NCBI RefSeq assembly: GCF_022369515.1
Contig: NZ_CP059724.1
Coordinates: 3,534,001 to 3,598,000, forward strand
Direction: 5' to 3'
Source: Paenibacillus sp. 19GGS1-52
Lineage (GTDB): Bacteria > Bacillota > Bacilli > Paenibacillales > Paenibacillaceae
DNA length: 64,000 nt
The notes beneath the pieces are model-generated. The model was not told the DNA's origin and did not search any database. It was given only the letters and a program-made list of their open reading frames with translations. Shown in pieces: positions 46,928-55,260 of the stretch (position 1 is the first letter of the stretch; each line of letters begins with the position of its first letter). A program made the position numbers and the translations under genes.

Positions 46928-46967
46928 TACACCGTAATTACTTACTTAAGTAAGTAATTACGGTGTA
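46928..46967. terminator. Perfect 40-bp palindrome, probable terminator
   Basis: Half-site TACACCGTAATTACTTACTT, repeated exactly in reverse complement with no loop. It lies 70 bp past the stop of the membrane-protein gene at 47036 and could terminate that operon. Confidence 0.65.
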
Positions 46968-47035
46968 CAAAAAGCTAGAACGAACACAAACATTCAAGTA
47001 GCGCGAACTTCTAAGATTGAACTTTTGAAAAAACA

Positions 47036-47377
47036 TTACTTTGTGGAATATAAAAAAATAGCTCTTGGGATAAAAACTGCTAAGAAAATAAAACCGTTAA
47101 TTAGCAAAGCATATCGTCTCCGCATAAGTGCAATTTTAATTAGCAAGTGGTTCATGAAAGTCATAATAGCCATATATGCACCTAGTAACAAAACTGACAC
47201 AAGAATCAGAGCAAAAAGTATGCTTTCTTCTCCGTTTTCCTGATACGCTGTTACAAATCCTAAGTAATACCCAATAAGATAAAAACATCCAAGTATCATT
47301 TGCAGCACATAATAAAAGTAATATCCCAATACCGCATTTACTAATCCACTAAAAAGAAAAAGTAATAATTTTTTCAT
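47036..47377 (-). CDS. Small four-helix membrane protein coupled to the hydrolase gene
   Basis: The protein has 113 residues, with an ATG at 47377 after TAGGAGGAACGA; the TAG of the ribosome region is the stop of the hydrolase frame, so translation is coupled. Four hydrophobic segments are visible: FLFSGLVNAVLGYYFYYVLQ, IGYYLGFVTAY, FALILVSVLLLGAYMAIMTF and ALLINGFIFLAVFIPRAIFL. I do not recognise a family. Its position directly after a signal-less peptidoglycan hydrolase fits a holin, an immunity protein or a membrane partner for that enzyme; none of these is shown by the sequence. Confidence 0.68.
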   Translation of the reverse strand: MKKLLLFLFSGLVNAVLGYYFYYVLQMILGCFYLIGYYLGFVTAYQENGEESILFALILVSVLLLGAYMAIMTFMNHLLIKIALMRRRYALLINGFIFLAVFIPRAIFLYSTK

Positions 47378-47386
47378 TCGTTCCTC

Positions 47387-49602
47387 CTAAATAATAGAAT
47401 GTTCTCTTACAAGTTTATTGTATTTTTCAAATACTTGGTAGTATTTAAACGTTTCATTTCCGTAATTTGTTGCAGCATCATTTGTACCGTTGTATCTGGA
47501 AAGCACTTTTTTTATATCTGTTTCTGTATAACCATAATAATCGGAATCAAGTTCAACTTGATTAGCTGCTCTTAACAAAACCAGCGCACAAGTTGCCAAA
47601 TTAAACTCTACATTACTGTTCAATTGGGTCCAAATGTACATAACATCTTTCCAACTACTGTAATTATATGTGTTACCAGATGCAATTCCATTATTTACAG
47701 CATAATTAATCGAATCAATTGCAGTTTTCGCGAAGATTTGACCAAATCCTGTACTGGCATCCTCTCTACCTAAGATTGGATAGGTAGGCGCTGGAGTTAT
47801 GGCCTTTACAGCATCCGGTAACTCTAGCCACGCTTCATACGCCTCTTTATAAGCATAATGTTCTTTTACGGCTGCATCTGCAGCAACGTCTGTTACATTC
47901 TCAAAGCTTAATTCTCTAAGTACAACACTTTGCAACATTGCCTTTCTGAAGTTGTATTTTTGACTCAATTGAGTAATTAATTCATCATATTGAAAGATTA
48001 CATTAACGGCGGTCTGAGGCGATCTTAGTGTAATGAGTTCCTGGGCGAAACTAAGATGATCTGAAACAATTGGGACAACTTCATTTGAAATAGCATCAGT
48101 GTAATCACTAAGCAAATAGTTATCGTCCAAGGGATTAAGAATAGCTACGCTACTAACACCCATGTCCAGACCAGATTGAATATTATTATCAATTTCAATG
48201 GCGCCATCCCCAGCACCGATGCTTATCGTGGAAATCTGGTCAAAAGCCCAATTATTGGGTAGAGGGTAACCCAAATTCCCACTAAATTTTGTAGACATGT
48301 CACTCACAAAGCTCGTAACGGCATATCTCTCTTTAAATACACGGCTACAAACGTTTCTCGGGCCATAAATACCAATTCGGTATTTCCCCCCAGGGATTGC
48401 ATCTTGTTGTAAACAGCACGAAAATACGGGATGATGTTTGTTGTGACTTGTCCATCCACTGCATCAAAATCAACTGCAAAGTAAATGATAGTACCTACAT
48501 TAAAACCATAACCTGTAGCGGCGGCATGGGCATCACGCGCATCCGAGGCACCTTGAGCTTCATTAAAATGTTCAATTCCATCGCCGGATCGTTGATAAAT
48601 AGGAAATACAGTGAGGCCTGCACCAAAGATCGCATCTAACTCGCCCTGCTTGATTCTTTTCCAATCGCGCACAAGATAGCGACCAACAGTTTTGTAACCA
48701 TTTTGTTTTAAAGTTTGTGCTTTTAAAGTTGTAATGGTAGTTACACAATCACAGGCCGTTCCTTTACGATTTTTATCACCGGTACTTACCAGCAGAGATG
48801 ACCAAACCTGCTTACCTGCAATTCCATCTACCGCAAGCTTAACAAATGTTTGAAAAGCGCTGACTGCATTTTTAACTCCATTTCCATATTTACCATCAAA
48901 TCCGTTAGGGTCAAATCCATTTACGTACAAGGAAAACTGAAGCAGTAAGATGAATGCTGTTTGCGTGTTTCCTGAAGAGAGTGTTGGCAAGAGAGAAATC
49001 GTGGTTGGTCCAAGTACACCATCGGCTACAGTTTGACCTTCTTCAATCTGAAGAGCTTGCACAATAGCTTTATTAGTGTCTTTTGTATAATTCCCATCCG
49101 TCGGAACCAAGCCAATAGTGTTTGAATACTTATTATTTAAAGTTTGCTGAATTTGATGGACTTTTGTGTCCTTGATTCTCAAGTCGCCTACTCCCAAGTA
49201 AGCATCCATATTTAACAAAGCTTTAAATACCATCGGGGTAGTAATACCACTAGGGTTTGGCAGACCAGCATTCGCTTTAAATTTGGTAATTGCGGCAGCG
49301 ACACCACTTCCATACGCACCATCAAATCCATTAGGGTTAAACCCTTTGCAATATAATGCACTTTGTAAAATAAAATTCAAATTGCTTGTCAATGTGCTTG
49401 TGTACAATGTAGGGCAGACTGCCAATGTTCCTGGACCAAAATCACCATCGGGAGTTAAACCAATCTCAATTTGTAAAGCTTGAATGAGCTTTCTTACAGT
49501 CGCCCAGCCTGTAATCCCATCTTCATCAAGGATGGGAAGTTCATAATGTCTTTGGTATGTTACGTTCAACCATATTTGTACTTCTCTTACCATTGCATCC
49601 AT
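47387..49602 (-). pseudogene. PG-binding + DUF1906 + lytic-transglycosylase-like hydrolase, frameshifted at a G6 tract
   Basis: An ATG at 49602 after GAGGAGGAATTAAA begins a paralogue of the 30845-33154 protein. It has four peptidoglycan-binding repeats (DGITGWATVRKL, TPDGDFGPGTLAVCP, FDGAYGSGVAAAITKFK and two more), then a DUF1906 barrel (GTIIYFAVDFDAVDGQV). Near 48395 a run of six G in the coding strand breaks the frame; seven G would restore KYRIGIYGPRNVCSRVF and give 738 residues. The C-terminal part (47387-48307) contains MLQSVVLRELSFENVTD (putative catalytic Glu) and DASTGFGQIFAKTAID, as in GH23-type lytic transglycosylases. A truncated 432-residue product, a slippage-produced full protein, or a sequencing error are all possible. 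Confidence 0.82.
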
Positions 49603-49775
49603 TTTAATTCCTCCTCATAATGTCTATTTTCTGAGCTTTAGCCACATTAGATTTTTCCATTAACATAAATGTCTTAATTATTCTAGTTTATAGAATTCTT
49701 GAAATTGCTCAGATATTTAGCCAATGAAGTGTATCTGGCACCTCATTAGTAAAAACAAATCAAGCCTCTATACAT

Positions 49776-49804
49776 ATAATAATATATAACGTATCGTTAC
49801 GCAA
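49776..49804 (-). promoter_or_regulatory. ACGTTACG-family promoter of the hydrolase gene 47387-49602
   Basis: On the minus strand: TTGCGT, 17 bp AACGATACGTTATATAT, then TATTAT. The spacer begins with the same AACGATACG as the promoter at 24068. Confidence 0.72.
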
Positions 49805-49924
49805 TATAATTAAAGAAATTTCTTTTTTTTATTCTTCTATCCTAAAGGGAAGATCTTCAATGTAAGAGAGCAAATTATTTGATACACCAAATACAAGACT
49901 TATAACCATAATAAAGTAAAGCAA

Positions 49925-50345
49925 CCGTTCACATGGCTCCCTCTGGGTAAAAGGGCCACTTATGTGATGACCCACCGCCCCCATACTCCACATCTGCACT
50001 TTCATTCATCCTTGCGGGGTTTTAGCTTGGACTTTTCTATTAACATCGAAGTCGTAGGTTCCCACGTTCTGAACACAAAACTGTGCTACGTTCACGACAC
50101 CTTCATGCCGACCACCATCTGGACAGTAAACATGTGTTCTCCAAACTAATCCCAAGATAACAACTCCCTGACATCACTACGCTTTCGACACTTTATCAGC
50201 CATTGGTTTGTGTTCGTCTCCGTAGCACTCACCACCTGACAAAGTCTTGCTATGCCTTCTCTTTTACGCTCACCACCACGACTTTTGTTCGCAGCGGCTT
50301 AAGCCTCCGCCTGCATAGCGGATCCTAAGGGCTTACCTTCATCTT
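49925..50345 (-). other. Possible group II intron RNA remnant (domain I-like)
   Basis: Read on the minus strand, the segment has no frame but contains TTTGGAGAACACATGTTTAC and AGAACGTGGGAACCTACGAC, which resemble domain I of Bacillales group II introns. A GC-rich stem (TGGCGCGC/GCGCGCCA) lies at about 50390-50420. No reverse-transcriptase remnant adjoins. Weakly supported. Confidence 0.35.
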
Positions 50346-50546
50346 TTGTTCAGCATTGCTTTTGTACTTAACTACACGCAGCATATTCGTGGCGCGCAAT
50401 TGTCAGCGAAGCGCGCCAGTCTGCACCCTCTGTCCGTCATTTCATAATCGAATCGATTCAGTACATGTTTGTCATAAAGTAAACATGCGCAGAACTGCAG
50501 CAGCATCATGCCATGCCGTCGACGCCGTATTCTTTAACCAAATTGA

Positions 50547-50909
50547 TTAAGAGCTCCTATTATATTTAGGTCTGTAATATAGAATGGCGGAACTTTCGTA
50601 TTTTCTTAATGCTGCGTTTAGTAGAAACTGATATAAAGTTATATCATCGTCTGATATGTCCAACTCCCACTAGGGAAACTCTATAATGTGAACCCTTGAA
50701 TCAGGATGTTTTTTAAGGATATTGGGGAGTTGATGGTGGTTACTTTCAATTATTGAAATGCGTCTGTCTATCTTAAGTGACATTCCTACATATAGAACAT
50801 TTGCATTTTCAAAAATGATATATAAACCAGTAACATCGTAATCAATACGTTCAAGACAATTTTTAAGAGGAAAGCTATTCCTAAACAGACTCGAGGGAAA
50901 GGAATACAA
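50547..50909 (-). pseudogene. GIY-YIG-like small nuclease domain, interrupted by TAG
   Basis: The frame (TTG at 50909) contains VTGLYIIFENANVLYVGMSL, the GIY..YVG pattern of GIY-YIG nucleases, then DRRISIIESNHHQLPNILKK and SRVHIIEFP, and stops at TAG (50670-50672). The same frame continues with WELDISDDDITLYQFLLNAA, then YYRPKYNRSS, to a TAA at 50547, matching the usual C-terminal end (a residue pattern like P-K-Y-N). A single nonsense codon therefore splits a protein of about 120 residues. Confidence 0.6.
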
Positions 50910-51084
50910 TACCCTTGCATTATATAACCACTCCTAACTTATAGGTATACTCCTGGAGTAAAGATAATGAGTAACTACTAACTAAACATCACATTAAGGC
51001 TAGATTAATTCCGACTTATATTATCCTAAAAAAATATTTTTTGAAATACAGCTCCTGAAATGGTCATAGATTTCACTAAGTAAA

Positions 51085-51537
51085 TTAATCAATTCCAAAA
51101 GTTTCTGGTATCGGAAAAGGAGATATTGCTAAATCCAGTTGCTCATTTTTTTCTATAACGATCCCCCATTTAATAAACAACGCCAGCATATCTTCAACAT
51201 TCTCGGGATACTGGTAACCTGCGTTCTCAAGAGAGAGTCTTATCTCAGTTTCACGTTGGCGATTTTCCCAAAAATCGAGCTGTTCATTTTTATCTTTAAA
51301 TTTATGACGCGGGACAAAAAAATTAAAACGTGTGTCATCGGAGTAATGTTCATATAAGTAGCGAATTATATCGTTCTTTTGCATTCTCTTAGAAATAGTT
51401 AATGCTAGGCCCATTAACACAGGTGTTGCTATTGCAGGAGCTTTTACAAGCCAGCCATTGTCTACAAAGCCATTCGGTAGTATAGTATAACCACTCTCAA
51501 TTTTACTGTCCTCAATTAAACCAAGTAAGGTTTCCAT
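51085..51537 (-). CDS. Protein of unknown function
   Basis: The protein has 150 residues, with an ATG at 51537; a moderate ribosome site (GGAGGGATTATTAAGCT) lies upstream. It is soluble and mixed alpha/beta: SGYTILPNGFVDNGWLVKAP, then RYLYEHYSDDTRFNFFVPRH and AISPFPIPETFGID at the C-terminus. No signal peptide or catalytic motif was recognised. It is likely a complete small accessory-genome protein. It and the neighbour at 51636 have the same orientation, 98 bp apart. Confidence 0.55.
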   Translation of the reverse strand: METLLGLIEDSKIESGYTILPNGFVDNGWLVKAPAIATPVLMGLALTISKRMQKNDIIRYLYEHYSDDTRFNFFVPRHKFKDKNEQLDFWENRQRETEIRLSLENAGYQYPENVEDMLALFIKWGIVIEKNEQLDLAISPFPIPETFGID

Positions 51538-51635
51538 AGCTTAATAATCCCTCCTCATCAATAGTTGATACAAATTTCACTAGTGAAATCCTTGTACTGT
51601 TAAATCAAGTTTAATTCTAGTTACGTCTAGGAATT

Positions 51636-52124
51636 TCAAAAAAACAGATGAGGAAGTTCTTCGTTTTTCTTTATAAGATCTAGGATCTTATCATAAATAT
51701 TAAGAATACTCTCAGCCGACATCAAAAATAAATGAACAGACCAATAATTCTCCGCCTGAATATTTCCTGGTTTATGATAATGAACGATTCTTGACTCAAG
51801 ATCTATTTCACTTGCCATAAACAAACCAAAGCAATTGGGATGACAGAATTCAGATAAATGATCATACGAAGTCCTGAACATCTTCTCCTTGATTCCACTT
51901 AATTTCCTGAAGTAATCATCAATGGCATCAATAAGATCCATAACACCTATGGGATCTGGCATGTCTACATGTTCTTTCACACGGGCACCGAGAGAAAGAA
52001 CATGTAAATCTCTATCCAATGTATCATAATCAATATTCCCTTTATAAAAACTTACAAGTCGTTTATACAGAAAAGCAATAGTACCAGTGATTTCAAAATG
52101 TGAGCGGACTCCAAGGATAGCCAA
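51636..52124 (-). pseudogene. C-terminal part of an unrecognised, probably helical protein
   Basis: At most 162 residues remain from the TTG at 52124. The frame is open for ten more codons upstream (NNNILLAILGVRSHFEITG reads as an internal segment) before a TAG, and no good start or ribosome site exists, so the N-terminus is probably lost. The sequence is helical and resembles HEPN-like or DUF5677-like proteins in character (TSYDHLSEFCHPNCFGLFMA, then YWSVHLFLMSAESILNIYDK), but I cannot confirm a family. Confidence 0.45.
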
Positions 52125-52145
52125 GAGTATGTTGTTATTGTTTAA

Positions 52146-52809
52146 TGATAACTATTTGAAGTGGGAAGGGGAAGTTCTAGGGGTCACGGGGTCTATTTTG
52201 CGAAGCTAGTATTTAAATTGTTGTGGCGTGACCCCGTGGCTGTGGCACCAGACGAACATGGTTTGTCTGGTGGTCCAATATTCGATAGTCCGCGTTGGTT
52301 CAGTCCATTCCTTCTGGTGTTGCTGTGATTTCGTCATCTGGCAGTCCTACTTGATTTAAGGTATGCCTATGATCTCATGATTGACGTATGGTGGTTTAGA
52401 GGCTTATTTAGGAAGAGGCATTAAATGAAGATCAGAAGGATAAGAGTAGTCTATTGGTAGGTGCCTGAAAAGACCATTCTATTATTTTCTTAATCTTAGA
52501 TGCTCGGTAAGCATGAAGAAGAGGCGATGTGGAAGATCGGCCTAACCGAGAAGACGAGGGATGTAACCTGAAACCAAGATTTTAATGATCTATCATTATC
52601 ATAATTTAGCTATCTACGAACTTGAAATAAAGCAGAGTTAGTTTGTACACCCACATTTGATACCTAAATTACAAAGAACAGGCACCTTAGGCTCAATATT
52701 TCAAGCAAAAGAGCCTGCCTATTTTATTCGCGACTTTTTCAATAACCTTCTAAAAGGCGGGGAATCTGCTTCATTTCATTACCATAATCAGTAGTCATTA
52801 TGTTGACAA
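52146..52809. other. Gene-free stretch with a repeat pair
   Basis: A GGGGTCACGGGGTC motif near 52175 recurs inverted as GCGTGACCCCGTGG near 52235, so a small hairpin or IS-end remnant is possible. No frame recognised. Confidence 0.4.
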
Positions 52810-53385
52810 CTAAGGGTTAACATGATCTGTTGTGCTGCCTCTTGTACCACCCGAATTATAAGTATCTCCACGTGGAGCTGCTACATTGATTTTTGTACCA
52901 TCCGAATTATAAGTATCTCGACGTGGAGCTGGTACTTTGATTTCTGTACCATCCGAATTAAAAATATCATCATGTGGAGCTGCTAGATTGATTTTTGTAC
53001 CATCCGAATTATAAGTATCTCCACGTGGAGCTGGTACTTTGATTTCTGTACCATCCGAATTAAAAATATCATCATGTGAAGTTGGTACATTAATTTTTGT
53101 GCCATCCGAATTAAAAGTAGCTCCACGTAGAGTCGATACATTAATTTCTGTAACATCCGGATTAAAAGTATCCCCAGGTATAGTTGGTATATTGATTTTT
53201 GTACCATCCGAATTATAAGTATCTCCACGTATGATTGGTGTATTTATTTTGGCACCATCCGAATTGAAAATACCATGACCCTCATAGTTTAATTTTTGCA
53301 AACCATTACTAACGAATGGTTCTCTAACAGCAAAAATTAAAACTAAACCAACAGCAATACCAGAAGATAATATATATTTCTTCAT
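52810..53385 (-). CDS. Secreted protein with 17-residue tandem repeats
   Basis: The protein has 191 residues, with an ATG at 53385 after GGAGGTGTTTATGTG. A signal peptide or N-terminal anchor (KKYILSSGIAVGLVLIFAV) is followed by about 8.5 tandem repeats of a 17-residue unit, consensus DTYNSDGTKINVPAPRG, from residue 38 to near the C-terminus. The regular N-S-D-G-T-x-I spacing suggests a beta-solenoid or beta-hairpin stack, and the DNA repeats (51 bp) are similar enough to recombine and vary in number. No Cys, catalytic motif or sorting signal is visible. Surface structure or binding is a guess. Confidence 0.75.
   Translation of the reverse strand: MKKYILSSGIAVGLVLIFAVREPFVSNGLQKLNYEGHGIFNSDGAKINTPIIRGDTYNSDGTKINIPTIPGDTFNPDVTEINVSTLRGATFNSDGTKINVPTSHDDIFNSDGTEIKVPAPRGDTYNSDGTKINLAAPHDDIFNSDGTEIKVPAPRRDTYNSDGTKINVAAPRGDTYNSGGTRGSTTDHVNP
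52838..53274 (-). repeat. 51-bp tandem repeats inside the coding region
   Basis: Roughly 8.5 copies. Three near-identical copies alternate between 52,900 and 53,080 (ACCATCCGAATTATAAGTAT versus ACCATCCGAATTAAAAATAT variants), which implies recent duplication of a two-unit block. Confidence 0.8.
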
Positions 53386-53439
53386 CACATAAACACCTCC
53401 ATATTCAATAATTCTAAATCTAAATGTAAAATAAAACAA

Positions 53440-53790
53440 CTTTTACAAATATATATATCGAAACGTGGTAGTACTTTGTTGAATTAGTGATAGGAGAAGA
53501 CTCTAATGAGTTCCCTAGATTTACTCAGAGCTTAACTGAAGACAGGGTAAGGAACTCACCCAATTGGCTAAAATGATCATAGAACTATCTAGAGTTTTAG
53601 ACACCTTTCGTGGATAATGAAGATTGATGCCTTTATTTATTAGTGGGCTATTTGCTATAGGTAGGCTATGTGTGGGTGTATTTAATCACATATAGAAAAA
53701 TAAAAATTGAGGAAGGACATAGTCCCTTACAAAATCCTCAGTTTTAAGGAAATGAGGACGCTAAGAGGGTAAATATAATTGAAATAGAAA
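53440..53790. other. Gene-free stretch
   Basis: AT-rich leader of the repeat-protein gene, followed by sequence without a recognisable frame. Confidence 0.4.
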
Positions 53791-53828
53791 AAAGCAGCCT
53801 ATACACTCGTCAGAGGATGGGCTGCTTT
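53791..53828 (-). terminator. Terminator of the gene at 53883
   Basis: Stem AAAGCAGCC / GGCTGCTTT about 55 bp past the stop, with an A-rich flank giving a T-tract on the minus strand. Confidence 0.7.
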
Positions 53829-53882
53829 GCTCAATTAGCTGAACCATTCATTTTTCATTTAAAACAAATGCCGTGAAATCCA

Positions 53883-54194
53883 TTAATTCGTAAGATAAAT
53901 TGGACTTGAGTTAGCAACTAATAGGGTACGGTTACTGGCATCAGCCCAGGTTACCCTCACATGGTAGGTGCCACGCATATCCGTCGGCAAAATCTGAATA
54001 GGATTTGTGAATGTGGTTCTTCCCTTCATTCCCGTAACTGTATTAATAACCAGCGTATAATCCTGAGCATCATAGATAAGTGACACATAAGCATGGTCAA
54101 AATTATTTGGATCGTAAGGAACGCTGTTAGCCGAAATATCGATGCTTCTCGCATTCGGACCATAGTATACAGAATCAGTTTGAACATAAGCCAT
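53883..54194 (-). CDS. Small beta-rich protein of unknown function, regulon member
   Basis: The protein has 103 residues from the ATG at 54194, ten bases after AAGGGAG; a TTG three codons upstream is too close to that site. It has no signal peptide. The sequence is strand-rich, like an Ig-like or C2-like sandwich: SIDISANSVPYDPNNFDHAY, then DYTLVINTVTGMKGRTTFTN and GTYHVRVTWADASNRTLLVA. I do not recognise the family. It has a TTGCGT-17-TATTAT promoter with the ACGTTACG operator, so it is expressed with the hydrolases. It could be a structural or binding component. Confidence 0.72.
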   Translation of the reverse strand: MAYVQTDSVYYGPNARSIDISANSVPYDPNNFDHAYVSLIYDAQDYTLVINTVTGMKGRTTFTNPIQILPTDMRGTYHVRVTWADASNRTLLVANSSPIYLTN

Positions 54195-54296
54195 ATTAAT
54201 CAATCTCCCTTAAATTTTTTTTACAGCATGTGTCGGGGAAAACATCAAATTAGGAAATTCCCTGTTCCAACTTAATGAGACCAGCTGCTTACTTAT

Positions 54297-54325
54297 ATAA
54301 TATAATATAACGTAACGTAACGCAA
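54297..54325 (-). promoter_or_regulatory. ACGTTACG-family promoter of gene 53883
   Basis: On the minus strand: TTGCGT, 17 bp TACGTTACGTTATATTA, then TATTAT. Confidence 0.72.
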
Positions 54326-54427
54326 CATACTTTTTGTTTTTTTTTAAAATTTATCACCCATACACTTTGGGGATAAGCTCGAGAGTTGCTATCTATCCGA
54401 ACCGCCAATGTACTTGAAATCAATTCA

Positions 54428-54465
54428 GTAAAAAACGAGCTACATATATGTGGCTCGTTTTTTAC
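54428..54465. terminator. Near-perfect bidirectional terminator
   Basis: GTAAAAAACGAGC / GCTCGTTTTTTAC with an ACATATATGT inner stem; A- and T-runs on both sides. Confidence 0.7.
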
Positions 54466-55260
54466 TGACCTATTCTATTCGTAGAGACTATTAAGTGCAG
54501 AACCAAGAGCTACGTTTTGTCCTGGTTCCGTTTGCGACCTGTTGTCCATTTTGGTAAGTACCGACACTGAAAACATTATGGATACCGCTTCAAGATTGGA
54601 TGCACGTACCGGGAAATGAAACAGGTCATTGGTACTTTTTCGGGGAAACCTGGTACGCGAAGCTGCTTCCCGGATCATCTCGTTCATCTGTATCCAGAAG
54701 CGACCTGGAATTCGTAGTATACAGCTTCTGGAGCTCACCCCCGATCTCCCAGAAGCGTACCGATGAAGTAACACAACAACGTGGGTCACACACCTGCGAG
54801 TGCTTCTTGGGGATCTACCTCAGTGTAACGTGGGTTAGCCAAAAAAATGGATCACACAGCTACTTCTGTACCCGTCGGATACCCGTTAGCATGCGGTGAG
54901 TTGACCGACAAACCCGGATTCAGCTGCGGCTGGCACTACTGAGGGTCTGATGGCTATTAAGAGAAAATACATAATAGACTGGAAACGTTCGTTGATTTCC
55001 CAGAAATAGCGGAACTAAAATCGTCATATCAACAAAATGAAGTTATACGCTGAATCAAAAAAAGATACGGGAGGCTGTGACATGAAAAAAAATAAAATCT
55101 AGACTCTCCAGTGGCTGGAAGAGCGTTCAGTTACAATGCCGGTTTCACTTACCGCCATTCTTAGAAAAAACGGCATTCTGCCGCTTTTGGAGTTTCAGGA
55201 ACGATGAGCTACTTTTTGACTAACCCTTTGACATACCATTTTCCAAGTAGCAATATTGCA
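54466..55260. other. Decayed region without a recognisable gene
   Basis: Several overlapping frames up to 105 codons exist on both strands, but none has a ribosome site or family features; one plus-strand frame (CTYREMKQVIGTFSGKPGTR) looks protein-like before a stop. Probably remnants of an unidentified gene. Confidence 0.35.

Noticed and set aside
54475..54899. Overlapping frames of about 100 codons on both strands
   Set aside because: No ribosome sites, odd composition (Ser/Arg-rich) and no family pattern; probably decayed DNA.
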